Below, one piece after another: positions 42,736 through 53,200 of a stretch of 64,000 bases of DNA. The stretch is from NCBI GenBank assembly GCA_905197955.1, contig CAJKAR010000005.1, positions 99,404-163,403 on the forward strand. The letters are read 5' to 3'. The DNA is from an uncultured Lentisphaeria bacterium. Lineage in GTDB: Bacteria; Verrucomicrobiota; Lentisphaeria; Victivallales; UBA1829. A model generated the notes under the pieces. It was given only the letters and a program-made list of their open reading frames with translations. It had not been told where the DNA came from and did no database searches. The first letter of the stretch is position 1. The number at the start of each line of letters is the position of its first letter. Both the position numbers and the translations under genes were made by a program.

Positions 42736-43794
42736 ATGACTACTTTGAATGAATGTCTGAATGCGATTGTTCCTCAGGACGACGCCTGGAGAGACAAGGC
42801 GATGGATCATATTCATGATCTGACAATGCCGCGCTGGGCTCTGGGCAGAATCCTTGAAATCGCTGTCGATCTTGCCGGAATGACCAGAACTCTGGAGTTG
42901 CAGACAAAACGGAAAACGGTGGTTCTGTTCGCCGGGGACCATGGTGTCGTTGCACAGGGAGTCTCGCCTCAGCCGCAGAGTGTGACGGTTCAAATGCTGA
43001 AAAATTTCAGTCGGGGCGGTGGAGCAATCAGTGTTCTGGCTTCCAGCGTTGGCGCAAATGTGAAATTGATCGACATCGGCGTAAACGCCGATACCTCGGA
43101 GATCCCGAATGTCCTGAACCGCAAAATCGCATACGGAACCAGAGATATGTATCTGGGGCCCGCAATGACACGGGAGGAGGCAATCCGTTCCCTTGAAATC
43201 GGAATCGAAGCCGCAGAACGTCTGGCTCAGGAAACGGATGTCTTCGCAACCGGAGAGATGGGAATCGGCAATACTACTCCGAGTTCCGCAATCGTGACGG
43301 TGCTCTCGCGCGAGATTGATCCGATGGCATATGTCGGTCGCGGCGCCGGACTGGAGCCGGAACGACTGGTCCATAAGGCCGATGTGATCAGGCATGCAAT
43401 CGAACTGAATGCGCCGAATCCGGATGATCCGATTGATATTCTTTCCAAAGTCGGAGGGTTCGAGATCGGCGGCATTGCCGGTGTGATCCTCGGAGCGGCA
43501 AAATTGAAAAAACCGGTGGTTATTGACGGGTTTATTTCCACGGCCGGAGCGCTGATTGCTCATGCGCTCTCTCCGGAATCGGCCGATTATATGATCCTGG
43601 CTCATTCCAGCGTGGAACGCGGACATGTCAGAATGGCGGAGATCCTCGGGAAAAAGGCTCTGCTGAACCTGGAGCTGAGGCTGGGGGAAGGGACCGGCGC
43701 AGCGCTGGCAATGCCTCTGCTGGATGCGGCATCGGCTGTGATGCGCGACATGTCCACCTTTTCTTCTGCCGGTGTGACGGAGGAGGGATTGTGA
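42736..43794 (+). CDS. cobT: Nicotinate-nucleotide--dimethylbenzimidazole phosphoribosyltransferase
   Basis: A 352-residue CobT that activates the lower-ligand base as alpha-ribazole phosphate. The markers are LFAGDHGVVAQGVSPQPQSVT (about 57-77), FATGEMGIGNTTPSSAI (about 170-186), DGFISTAGALIAHAL, HSSVERGH and the C-terminal SSAGVTEEGL carrying the catalytic Glu. No bluB or bza genes for base synthesis are in the window, so the base is made elsewhere or taken up. Spacing is 3 bases after cobU and 1 base before cobS. Confidence 0.95.
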   Translation: MTTLNECLNAIVPQDDAWRDKAMDHIHDLTMPRWALGRILEIAVDLAGMTRTLELQTKRKTVVLFAGDHGVVAQGVSPQPQSVTVQMLKNFSRGGGAISVLASSVGANVKLIDIGVNADTSEIPNVLNRKIAYGTRDMYLGPAMTREEAIRSLEIGIEAAERLAQETDVFATGEMGIGNTTPSSAIVTVLSREIDPMAYVGRGAGLEPERLVHKADVIRHAIELNAPNPDDPIDILSKVGGFEIGGIAGVILGAAKLKKPVVIDGFISTAGALIAHALSPESADYMILAHSSVERGHVRMAEILGKKALLNLELRLGEGTGAALAMPLLDAASAVMRDMSTFSSAGVTEEGL

Positions 43795-43795
43795 A

Positions 43796-44518
43796 ATGCG
43801 TTCCTTTCTGGCCGCACTTTCGCTGATTACCTGCTGTCCGCTGGGAAGATTCCTGCCTGCGGAAAAGGAGCTGCATCGCTGTTCGAACTATTTCCCGGTA
43901 GTGGGGGTGCTGGCGGGGGCGCTGATCTATTTCCCCGCTCTGTGGGCTTCGGAGTACCTCGGCGCGGCTTCGGCGGTTCTGATCCTGCTGATGATGGAGG
44001 GAATTTCCAAGGGGTTTCATCTGGACGGACTCGCCGATACCGCGGATGGCTTCCTGAGCAGCCGGCCACGGGAACGCAAACTGGAAATTATGCATGACAG
44101 TCATATCGGAACGATGGGCGTTGCGGCAATCGTTCTGATTTTGCTGGCGAAATATTCCTGTTTATCCTCAATGGAGCCGAAAACGGCCGCTATGACGGCA
44201 GCACTGAGTGTGTTCGCTGGACGTTTCGCTTTGACTTTTTATATTTTGATTTCCCGCTATGCACGTGAGAGCGGTCTTGGGAAAATTCTGTATTCACGTC
44301 GTCCCTGGGGGGGGGCTCTGGCAGGTCTGGTGATTTCGGTCGTTGCCAGTTATTATTTCCTCGGAAACTGCTTTTTCATTTTGCCGACTCTTGTTTTCAT
44401 TGTCATCTGGAACTGGATCTGTATCTGGCATATTCGCGGTGCAACGGGGGATACGATTGGCGCCTGTGAACAGTTGACGGAAACTCTGGTTTGTTTCCAG
44501 ATGCTTTTTCTTTCGTGA
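43796..44518 (+). CDS. cobS: Adenosylcobinamide-GDP ribazoletransferase (cobalamin synthase)
   Basis: A 240-residue membrane protein with about five to six helices that joins adenosylcobinamide-GDP and alpha-ribazole in the last step. The metal-binding signature HLDGLADTADGFLSSRPRERKLEIMHDSHIG (about 78-108) is complete, and the N-terminal LITCCPLG and the C-terminal GATGDTIGACEQLTE fit the family. It is the last gene of the operon and converges on the AraC gene; the 143 bases between hold no clear terminator. Confidence 0.94.
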   Translation: MRSFLAALSLITCCPLGRFLPAEKELHRCSNYFPVVGVLAGALIYFPALWASEYLGAASAVLILLMMEGISKGFHLDGLADTADGFLSSRPRERKLEIMHDSHIGTMGVAAIVLILLAKYSCLSSMEPKTAAMTAALSVFAGRFALTFYILISRYARESGLGKILYSRRPWGGALAGLVISVVASYYFLGNCFFILPTLVFIVIWNWICIWHIRGATGDTIGACEQLTETLVCFQMLFLS

Positions 44519-44661
44519 TTTCTCCTGAACATTTCTTTTTTTAAAAAGGATTCTTCTTCGAAAGCGAGGAGTCCTGTGGGACGGATCAACAGCGATTCCA
44601 TAAAAGAGCAGCAGCTTGATTTTCTCTCAGAGAATACAAGAAGATGATTTGTTCTGCAGAT

Positions 44662-45768
44662 TCAGCTGTCCGGATTTTTCCGGAATTCGGTTGGAGAGGT
44701 ATTATAATATTTCCGGAACTCGGTTGAAAAATTCAGGGCATTGCCATATCCGCATAAAAGAGAAATTTCCTTGATGGAGGAGGAGAAATCGGTTTTGAGC
44801 AGTTTTGCCGCGGTTGTCATTCGGAGCGTCCGGAGCATTTGATGCGGAGAAATATGAAAATGTTTTTTAAACTCCCGAAAAAGCCGAGATTCCGAACAGC
44901 AGGCAAATTTTGCCAGTTCGGAAAGAGGCAGTTCCCGGTGAAGATTTTCCTTCATATAATCCGGCAGCAGCAGAATCCGCGGGTCCTGCGAGGGGGGCGG
45001 TTCAGGATTCTGAAGAAAACGCAGCAGTTCCAGTACGGTAAAATAGTTTTCCGCACAGACATTCCGGTCAAAGCGTTTTTCCATGTGTTTGAATTTGTCC
45101 ATCAGATAAAGAAACCGCTCCCTGTGGACGTTGCGGATGATATCTTTCTCCGTCCAGCTGGAAAGCTGCAGCAGCGAAGGCAGCAGACTTCCTTCAATCT
45201 CAATGGAGATCTTGCAGCAGAATCCAGTATGTCCCGTGTGTATTTTCCCGGAAGAACCCGGATAAATCAGAAAAATACTGTTTTCATCGAGTTCATCGGT
45301 TCGTCCGTTTCTTGTTGCCAGCAAGGACCCCGATTTTATGAATTCAAGCCCCAGATAAGTGGCGTTCCGGTAGACGTATTGTGCGCGGGAAAGCCAGTGA
45401 ACCTCTGTCATCTTCTGCGAGAACAGCAATTCTTGATAGAGAGACGGTTTCCCCAGAAAATAGACCTTGAACTCTTTACGATGAAGAACCGTCTTTTCCG
45501 TTTCGGCGTTTTTGTCCGCCAGAGAATCCCTCATCGTTTCATTGACGGATGCAGATGCTCCCATGAAACTTTCCCAAATGTTTTTATGTAATTTTGAAGA
45601 AGGATAATCCATCATATTCGTTTTTTCAAGGGAACATCGTGAAAAGAGTGGAATTTTTAAAGGAAAATTCTCCATTTTGAACTGGAATTCCCTGGAAAAT
45701 AGATAGTTTTTCCTTTTCCGATTTTCCTCTTGTTTCGCGGATATCTCTGAGAAAGATCTCTCTTCCAT
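44662..45768 (-). CDS. AraC family transcriptional regulator
   Basis: The C-terminal ~100 residues hold two helix-turn-helix units (LPLSELAKFACCSESRLFREFKKHFHISPHQML and IKEISLLCGYGNALNFSTEFRKYYNTSPTEFRK), the AraC/XylS DNA-binding domain. The N-terminal part has a cupin-like segment (SIFLIYPGSSGKIHTGHTGFCCKI), suggesting ligand sensing. It is transcribed divergently from the large glycoside hydrolase at 46097, which it probably activates. The start is uncertain: the open frame begins at 45768, but in-frame ATGs at 45675 and 45615 (MMDYPSS) are plausible, and the first ~50 residues are low-complexity and may be untranslated. Confidence 0.88.
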   Translation of the reverse strand: MEERSFSEISAKQEENRKRKNYLFSREFQFKMENFPLKIPLFSRCSLEKTNMMDYPSSKLHKNIWESFMGASASVNETMRDSLADKNAETEKTVLHRKEFKVYFLGKPSLYQELLFSQKMTEVHWLSRAQYVYRNATYLGLEFIKSGSLLATRNGRTDELDENSIFLIYPGSSGKIHTGHTGFCCKISIEIEGSLLPSLLQLSSWTEKDIIRNVHRERFLYLMDKFKHMEKRFDRNVCAENYFTVLELLRFLQNPEPPPSQDPRILLLPDYMKENLHRELPLSELAKFACCSESRLFREFKKHFHISPHQMLRTLRMTTAAKLLKTDFSSSIKEISLLCGYGNALNFSTEFRKYYNTSPTEFRKNPDS

Positions 45769-46096
45769 CTTCCGGGAGCGCGACGGACAGCTTCTTTTTC
45801 TGAGCGGACTCCATTATGCCAGTTTTCCAAATATTTTTTCTAAGAATGCAAATCAAAAAGAAATAATTTTCTATTGCTTTCAGCACCCAGATGAGAGATA
45901 ATATAAAAAGAAGAAAATCTGGTTTTCAACAATAGAGCATGGCAGATACCGGTAGAACCATGTTTCGGCAGAAGTGTCACCGGAAATGCGCGGGGATAAA
46001 AGCTCTGCTGCAAATCGGGACCATTCGGACCGGCTGTTGAACAGTGGAAAACAGCATAGGAAAGTACGTATCAGAAACAAAGAAGGACTAACAACA
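45769..46096. other. Divergent regulatory region between araC-like gene and glycoside hydrolase
   Basis: AT-rich, with no convincing gene. A TAATAT at 45898-45903 is the best -10 box toward 46097, but no good -35 box stands at normal distance, as expected for an activator-dependent promoter. The word TTTTCTA occurs at 45836 and again at 45867, about three helical turns apart, each followed by a TGC; weak evidence for an activator site. Confidence 0.4.
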
Positions 46097-49000
46097 ATGA
46101 AAGCAAAGATGCAGTTCTGCCTGGGAATCGGGCTGGCTCTCGCATTGCAGGCATTCGGGGGAGCAGTGATTTCCGACACGGATTTTACGAAAAACGGAAA
46201 AGTCTCGAAATTTGATTACCGGGCAAAAGGATTCGGCACCTTTCACGGGATCCTGCCGAAAAACTGGTATGAAAACGGCTGTTCCTGGTCAAAGACATAT
46301 GGAAAAACAGAAATTGTCAAGGATCCTTCCGGAGATTATCTGAAAATTACGGTCTCCAGAGCCGATACGCAGTATCTTTCGGCACTGCCGAAATTGAAGA
46401 AAGACTGCCAATACCGTCTGACCGCCGTGATCCGCAACCGGACCGATGGTTTGGTACAAGTCCGTCTGCGTTCCGGGAAACCGTACAAGGTCTGGGAATC
46501 CATGTCTGTTTCTCATTCGTCGGAATGGAGACAGTGGACAAAGACATTCCGTTTTGATCAGGAACCGGATCCGACCATCGCTCTCATGCTTCAGATTCGC
46601 GGGAACGGAGAAGTCGATGTCCGCAGCATCCGTCTGGAGGAAGCCGATGGACAGGGTGACACTCTCCTGAGAACCGATTTTTCCTCTGCCGGCAAATCTC
46701 TCAAGATCAGTGGAAGAGGTTCCTTCAGCGGAGTCCTGCCCAATGGCTGGCGGGAAGATTTTACTCATTTTATCAAATCTTCCGTTCAGACGGAGGTGGT
46801 AAGGACTCGTGACGGAAAAGTTCTGCGCTTTCGAATACAGGGCGGGAGTCCTCAGTTTATGGCTCCGATCGGAGAGTTGACGGCAGGAAAATATTATCGT
46901 CTGACGTTTTCCGGAGATAACAGAACAGGCGAACCCGTCGCCTTTTCTCTCCGTCTGATTGACTCTCCTTACACTCGTCTTGCATACGGCAGTGTCAACG
47001 GCGATTCCGGATGGCGAGTGCAAAGCCTGATCCTCGGTGTGGACAAAACCATTGCTGCACCTGCTGCATTGTTCCTTCTGCCTCGCGGGGAAGGTGAACT
47101 GGATCTCGCTTCGCTCCGTCTGGAAGAAATCCAGCCGGAAGAGATCGTGACAAAACGTCCGGATGCCAGACTGAAGAATTTTTTCCGCAACACTCGTTTT
47201 CCTCTCGGTCTGCAAAGCGGATGGACTCAGGAGATCGCCGGAATGTGGGAGAATATCGGCATAGACGGAACCATTGAATCTGATCCCGCTGTTCCGGGCC
47301 CTTCCGGCGAAGCCTCCTTAAGATTGCGTTCGGAACCGGGAAGAAACATTGGTCTCTATTCGGAACCGTTCAATGTTGCCGATCCGAAAGTCAGCCACAC
47401 CGTTTCTTTTGCCGTTCGCGGCAGTGGCAGTTTCTTTGTCAAGGTCATTACAGAAAAGGAAACACTGAAACGACTCACCATAACTCCCGGTCCGCAATGG
47501 TCACGAATCGAAGTCCCATTCATGCCTCTGGCGGATGCTCCTGCATTTGGATTCTATATTCGCGGGAACGGAACGATCTGGCTGGATTCCTTCCGTGTTG
47601 CACCTTCATCGGAATCCGGTTATCTGCCGATGATGCAGAATGAAGTGGCTCTGGCGTTTCCCGAATCCTCCGCTTCGGCGGCGCGCATCCAGTTCCCGGA
47701 TGAGAAGCCGGAGCTGTGCTGGTATGTTTCGGGAGAGATCCGCCCGAACTCGGAGCTGCGGGCTTCGGTCACGAATCTCTACGGAGAAACGATTGTTCTA
47801 AAGCCGATTCCCGTCTCCGAAAAACAGCGGAGCGGCAAAATTCATTATGCTCTTTTCCCCAAGCGTCCATACGGTCAGTTCCGAGTGGAAGTTCAGCTGT
47901 TTCACAATGGCCGAGCTGTCTCTCCTGTGAACGAAATGGTCGCAACCCGCGTGGTACGTCCCCGCTACTGGGGAAAGGATGCTCCCGATTCTCCCTTCGG
48001 GATCCATACCGTTCCACAGAAGGAGGCTCTGCTGGCGGCAAAGGCCGCCGGATCAAACTGGGCTCGACTGCATGATGCCGGCTTGAACCTGATCGGCTGG
48101 GCGTTTGTGGAACCGCGGAAAGGCGAATGGCAATTCTGGGACAAGGAACTGAAGGCGTATCGGAACGCCGGACTTCAGCTGCTGGGGGAACTGGGAACCG
48201 CGCCTGAATGGGCAAGCTACTTTGATCCTGTCATCCGTTGTGATTCGGGATATTACAAGCAATATTTTGCGCCACGAAAAGTGGAGGATTTTGCCAATTA
48301 TGCCTCGGTTGTCGCCAAACGCTATCGCGGGATCATTGATGAATGGGGGATCTGGAATGAACCGTGGCATCCTCCGTTTTTCTCCTTTGGATACAATAAA
48401 AACGGCAGAGGAATCTGGGAAAGATACATCAGTCCTCCGGATGCGGCGGAACGGTTTGCCAAACTGAGTGCAGCGGCTTATGATGCGGTGAAAAAAGTCA
48501 ATCCGGATTCGGTTGTGGTAGGCTTTACCACTTTCGGGTTCAGTACACAGAGATGGTCCGAACGTCTCTATGAAGCAGGAGTGCTGTCGAAATGCGATGC
48601 CTTGGATTACCATTTTTACGCGGGGCGGCTTCTCGGCTATCCCGATGATGATTATGCGCGGGAAGCTCTTCAGGGGTCTTTCGGCTGCATTGCGGAAAAA
48701 GAGGGAAAAATCTCCAAACCGATTTATATGACGGAAGGACAGGGCGCTCCGGAAAGTGCCGGAAGCAGTGAATGCCGTTACATCGGTCTTCTGAAGCATA
48801 CAATTCCGTGGAATGCCGCCGAAGATTATCACTGGCTGGCTGACCGCAATACACGTCTGCATCTTTCCCTGCTGGCGATCGGTGTCAAACGGATTTTCCT
48901 CTATTCCATGTATGGAACTCAGAATTTTGTGGAACGGGCTCGTCTCCGGGTTCTCGTGAATGCGGATGGTTATCCGGGGCCGATGCTGGTGGGGCATTCC

Positions 49001-49285
49001 GCACTGACATCACGTCTGGAGGACCGCCCCTATTCCGGAACACGGGTTCTCGAACCGGGATTTGGTGCCTATACCTTTTCCGACGGCAGAAGCTCCGTTG
49101 CCGTTCTCTCGGGGAAAAATGATATTCGCGGACGGAAAATCCGTTCGACCCTCCCGAATGCGAAAGCCGCGGATCTGTATGGAAATCCCTTGACCTTTCC
49201 TGTGCAATACGATGGTCTGGCCTTGTTCATTGAAGCCCCCGTTCCGGCCGAAACACTGAAACAATCTCTGCAGCTGATTCAATAA
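46097..49285 (+). CDS. Large secreted glycoside hydrolase-like protein (clan GH-A) with N-terminal carbohydrate-binding-like repeats
   Basis: A 1062-residue exported protein (signal MKAKMQFCLGIGLALALQAFGGA). Residues ~25-545 contain three beta-sandwich-like repeats; the first two share a pattern beginning DFT/DFS and ending GNGEVDVRSIRLEE / GEGELDLASLRLEE, as in CBM4/9-type modules. The catalytic (beta/alpha)8 domain (about 630-1000) has GIWNEPWHPP with the likely acid/base Glu (about 754) and YMTEGQGAPE with the likely nucleophile (about 880). It resembles GH39/GH5-like retaining enzymes, but the exact family and substrate cannot be assigned by eye. AAGAAGGA stands 9 bases before the ATG. 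A prepilin-like gene follows 16 bases later in the same direction, and an AraC gene is divergent. Confidence 0.78.
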   Translation: MKAKMQFCLGIGLALALQAFGGAVISDTDFTKNGKVSKFDYRAKGFGTFHGILPKNWYENGCSWSKTYGKTEIVKDPSGDYLKITVSRADTQYLSALPKLKKDCQYRLTAVIRNRTDGLVQVRLRSGKPYKVWESMSVSHSSEWRQWTKTFRFDQEPDPTIALMLQIRGNGEVDVRSIRLEEADGQGDTLLRTDFSSAGKSLKISGRGSFSGVLPNGWREDFTHFIKSSVQTEVVRTRDGKVLRFRIQGGSPQFMAPIGELTAGKYYRLTFSGDNRTGEPVAFSLRLIDSPYTRLAYGSVNGDSGWRVQSLILGVDKTIAAPAALFLLPRGEGELDLASLRLEEIQPEEIVTKRPDARLKNFFRNTRFPLGLQSGWTQEIAGMWENIGIDGTIESDPAVPGPSGEASLRLRSEPGRNIGLYSEPFNVADPKVSHTVSFAVRGSGSFFVKVITEKETLKRLTITPGPQWSRIEVPFMPLADAPAFGFYIRGNGTIWLDSFRVAPSSESGYLPMMQNEVALAFPESSASAARIQFPDEKPELCWYVSGEIRPNSELRASVTNLYGETIVLKPIPVSEKQRSGKIHYALFPKRPYGQFRVEVQLFHNGRAVSPVNEMVATRVVRPRYWGKDAPDSPFGIHTVPQKEALLAAKAAGSNWARLHDAGLNLIGWAFVEPRKGEWQFWDKELKAYRNAGLQLLGELGTAPEWASYFDPVIRCDSGYYKQYFAPRKVEDFANYASVVAKRYRGIIDEWGIWNEPWHPPFFSFGYNKNGRGIWERYISPPDAAERFAKLSAAAYDAVKKVNPDSVVVGFTTFGFSTQRWSERLYEAGVLSKCDALDYHFYAGRLLGYPDDDYAREALQGSFGCIAEKEGKISKPIYMTEGQGAPESAGSSECRYIGLLKHTIPWNAAEDYHWLADRNTRLHLSLLAIGVKRIFLYSMYGTQNFVERARLRVLVNADGYPGPMLVGHSALTSRLEDRPYSGTRVLEPGFGAYTFSDGRSSVAVLSGKNDIRGRKIRSTLPNAKAADLYGNPLTFPVQYDGLALFIEAPVPAETLKQSLQLIQ

Positions 49286-49301
49286 GAGAGAGGTGATTGT
49301 C

Positions 49302-50039
49302 ATGTATTCAGGCAACCGAAAATTCTCACTGATAGAGCTCCTCATTGTAACAGCCATTCTGGCGATCCTTGCCGCTCTTCTTCTGCCTGCGTTGAATTCG
49401 GCAAAAAGGGCATCCCACAAGATGAAATGTACGTCGAACCTGAAACAGCTCGGCCATGCGGCGATCCAGTATGAAGCTGCCTTTGATGATTACATCGCTC
49501 CGCCGATGAATAATGCGGTCAGCGGAATGACGTGGGGACAATCCCTGTATTTCTGGGATTTCTCCTATGGAACCTTGTTTCTGGGCGGAGCACTGCAGGT
49601 CTCGGAATCGACCTACAAAGAGGCGTTTGGGACCGCATGGAAAGTGTTTCACTGTCCGGAAGACAATATCGTTCTTGAAGATTATTCGGCCAATGCCCGT
49701 CGTTTTCTTCCTCCACGAAGCTATTGCATGTTTCGTCCTCTGTTTGAAGTCGTGAATGAGGTGGCGCCGCCTCGGAGTTCCGGTGTTTCGAGACCGGCTT
49801 CCACCTATCTGATTGCCGATCGGAATCCGGCTGTCCATGTGATGGCGGCTCCGGTCTGCGGACGAGCCACCTCACTTCTTGGCAGTATCGTTTATATTGA
49901 TTCCGGAGAACGTGTGGGATCTGTTCATCAGCAATATGCCAATATTCTGTTTCTGGATGGTCATGTGGCAGCCAGGAAACATTGGAATCAGCAGTTCTCT
50001 CCATCGTACTATACTCTGAATACCATCAAGGATCCCTGA
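49302..50039 (+). CDS. Prepilin-like protein with H-X9-DG motif, paired with glycoside hydrolase
   Basis: A ~245-residue protein with prepilin N-terminus KFSLIELLIVTAILAILAA (about 7-25, Glu at +5), a soluble body and HQQYANILFLDGHVAA near the C-terminus, an exact H-X9-DG. GAGAGG stands 8 bases before the ATG. It directly follows the large glycoside hydrolase and is probably cotranscribed. Such proteins need a prepilin peptidase for cleavage; none is in this window. Function unknown: a surface or pseudopilus component that assists glycan handling is an inference from the recurrent pairing. Confidence 0.85.
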   Translation: MYSGNRKFSLIELLIVTAILAILAALLLPALNSAKRASHKMKCTSNLKQLGHAAIQYEAAFDDYIAPPMNNAVSGMTWGQSLYFWDFSYGTLFLGGALQVSESTYKEAFGTAWKVFHCPEDNIVLEDYSANARRFLPPRSYCMFRPLFEVVNEVAPPRSSGVSRPASTYLIADRNPAVHVMAAPVCGRATSLLGSIVYIDSGERVGSVHQQYANILFLDGHVAARKHWNQQFSPSYYTLNTIKDP

Positions 50040-50214
50040 AAAAACAGATTCCCATTACAGGCAAATGCAAGTTTTCTGTATCTCCTGCAATGGGATGCAA
50101 GTTGTTTCCGCTAATAACTCTGAAGAGGGAAAAGTGAACTTGCTTTTCACTCAATGTGCGGAAAAGGGATAACGGTTCCGTCCCCTGTGCTGATTTTTCC
50201 GGAATTACCGGGAA

Positions 50215-53200
50215 TTATTCCTTCAGGATCAGCTTTTTTCCCAGGGATGGATTTTTATGCCCCACGACCCCCCGGCCGAATGCCAGATAATAGCCGGACT
50301 GGTTTCCATCCCTGTCATGGATTCCAAGAGCAAATCCGAAAACATCTCCGGCCGCCGGACTCATTCCCAGAGATTTCCAGGGAATCGCCGCCCGATATGT
50401 GGTAAGGTTCCCGGAACGATTCATCTTCGTCCGGAGCGTTTCATCCATTCCCTTTTTCCCCGAAGGGGAATACCAGCAATAAGGCTTTTTGCCCAGGGCA
50501 AGTCCGAATTCATAGTCGTTATGGTCATATCCTGCGGCGGGAAGGGCATCGTTGCGGGTATCAAAGCTGAACTGAATGACATCTCCCTGCCAGATATCTC
50601 CGCCTTGAAACGTGTTGGAATGTACGTCATCCACAACTTCCGCGAAAAGATAAAAATATTCATGATCCCATGCGAAAAAGAGTTTAGCGGAAAGATCTTC
50701 CGGGCCATCCCATGGGACAGAGGGATCGGGAGGCAGGACATGCTCTCGCTGAGAAAGAAGAATCACTTTTTCTTCTTTTTGAAATTCAAAGGTTTTCCAG
50801 TCTTTGAATTGGCGTTTTCCGATTGGGATGAGAGGAGGAAGCGTTATTGACGTTTGAATCGGAGCTGTTCCCGGACGAATCAGGTCAACACGCAATGAAT
50901 TCTGTCTGTCAAGAGGGAAATCCGTCTTCAAATCCAGCAAAACGGTTTTAGTTTCTTTGGGCGCCAGACGGAGTGTTTTTTCTCCTCCGCCTGTCCTGAT
51001 TCTTCCTTCCCATGGCGCAATCTGATTGTTCCGGACGAGAAGCCGAAGTCGATCCGAGCGGACCAGGCCGGGAATCAGACTCAGCGGGATTCTGTTCCTG
51101 ATGGATTGAAGAATCTGCTTTTTCAGTGAATCCGCCTGTGAAATCCTGCAGGAAAGATAGACAGGATTTTCCGTCAGGGAAAAAACTTTTCCCTTCAGCG
51201 GGGTCCCATAGACAGAAACGATCCGTTCCGCTTCCGGAATATGAAATTCAACAGGCTTGGCCTCTGCATCGGTATTCCATAAGGCAAAGTGCGCCGAATC
51301 CGGAGTTTTCCATTGAATCAGACGGATATCACCATCCAGAATTGTTTCTGCAAGTCCGCGTATGGATTGAAATTCATACGCTGCCTGGGCAAATGCCGCA
51401 ACCGCCGGCAAGGGGCGAGGCCCGGACTGATTTCGCCAGATCCCGTAATCGAATCGTCCCGATTCCGGAGCGTTCATCAGTACATACCAGATCAGCCACT
51501 TTGCTGGAAATGTTCTGGAGAGAATGAACAATCTGGCAAGATATGCAGCGTGACGATGCGCATAGAGGGAATCATAATCCAGAGAGTCGCCAAGGCTCCA
51601 GCCCAATTCTCCGATGGCCATGGAATGGCGGTTCCCGTATTTTTTGATAAGGGCTTCCGTCTCTTTCATCACATTTAGAAAACCTCCGTTTTCAGGAGTG
51701 GAACAGTCCCGTCCGTCCTCAGCAAGCACTCGCGGACTGCAATACGGATGCACCGCATAGAGATCAAAAGATTTTCCCGCTTTTTCAAAAATTCCGGTGG
51801 AAAACTCTTTGGATCCGGTTGAGTTGAACGCAAAGCAGTGTCCCTGTTTCTGAACAATGGGATAGGCGGCATTCAGCAGTTCGGCATAAATGTCGATTGC
51901 CTGACGCATAGTCGCTCCGGCATGTTTCCGATAGTTCCAGTCTACCTCATTATCCAGTTCCAGACACAGATCTTCAGCCTTCGACGCCGCCTGCGAGCGG
52001 ATATAATTGCCGATAGCCTCCGCGGATGGCAGACGGCTTCCCTTGCGGAGAGCCCAGCTTGGCGGCCGGAACGTGGAAAGCAGAGTCCCCAGCAGTTCAA
52101 ATCCCATGCGGTTATACTTTTCTGCCAGAACGTTTCCCTGACGGAGTTTCCTCGGTCCGTCAGGCTCAAGAGCTGCCCAGGTATCCATATTGAAACGGAT
52201 TCTGGCAACCCCGATTCTTTTCAGCGCCTCTGCCGGAACTGTTCCCATCGATGTCTGGATTCCGAAAAAGTCTCCCCGTGATTGGAAAGAGGGAGCCTCT
52301 ACAAAAGGTGCTTTTTGAGCAATCAGAAGATGTCCATCGGCATCTGAAACTCTGATTTCTCCAGGATAATATCCGGGGACGGCAGCAAAATCGCATGAAA
52401 TTTCCCATTTTGCGGAACTGACGGATTCCGCTTTCCAGCTTTTCCGGAAGTCGCCGCAGGAAAAATCAAACACGAGCGGCATTTTCAACTGTTTCGGATC
52501 GGATGTATGGAATCGGATTTTCATTGTCGGGATTGTTCCGCTTTTTACGATCTCTCCGGGTTCTTCCGTGGAAGCGGAGAGCTGGCAAAGAGCTGGTGGA
52601 GAGAATGGGCCGACTCTCTTTCCTTCTTCCAGCTGTATGGCGTCAATTAGCACTTTTCGAGACGGATGCGGAGCCGTCAGCAGAATGGAATAGAACGGCG
52701 CAACCGATTTCTGTTCCGGAATCGCAATGCTGTATCTGCGCCATTCCGGAACGAGCCGGAACGTCCTGGAACAGAGTCTGTGCCACGCCCCCGCCGGACT
52801 CAGCATCGTGACATTGAGGGAATCTCCCTTTTCTCCTTTTGCATAGAAAGAAAGCACATATGCTTTTCCTGCCTGAACGATGCCACATTTGTATTTATTC
52901 ACACAAACGCCCCGCACCTGCATGGAATGATGAGATCCGAGAGCCCCTTCTCCTTGTATCCACAAAGGTTCCGGTTCCGCCAGATTCCATGGGATCCATT
53001 CCTTTACACCGGTTTCAAAATCGGGATCTCCGTCCAGCCGGTTGGGAGAGAAAAATGTGCTTTGCGGAACGGGGGGTTTCTCCGGCGTATCGTCTTTTGT
53101 CCAGGAAAGCGCATCAATGGCGATGGAACTTTCTTCCCGATGTTTGCCGAAACGCACCAGAGCAATGCTGATTTTTTTCCGGGGATCAAGTTTTTGATTT

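Noticed and set aside
49302..50039. Type II secretion pseudopilin GspG/GspH
   Set aside because: No other gsp genes in the window, and the soluble body with an H-X9-DG end differs from the short structural pseudopilins.
50066..50110. Two copies of ATGCAAGTT about 33 bases apart after the 49302 gene
   Set aside because: Short, between convergent genes, no promoter nearby.
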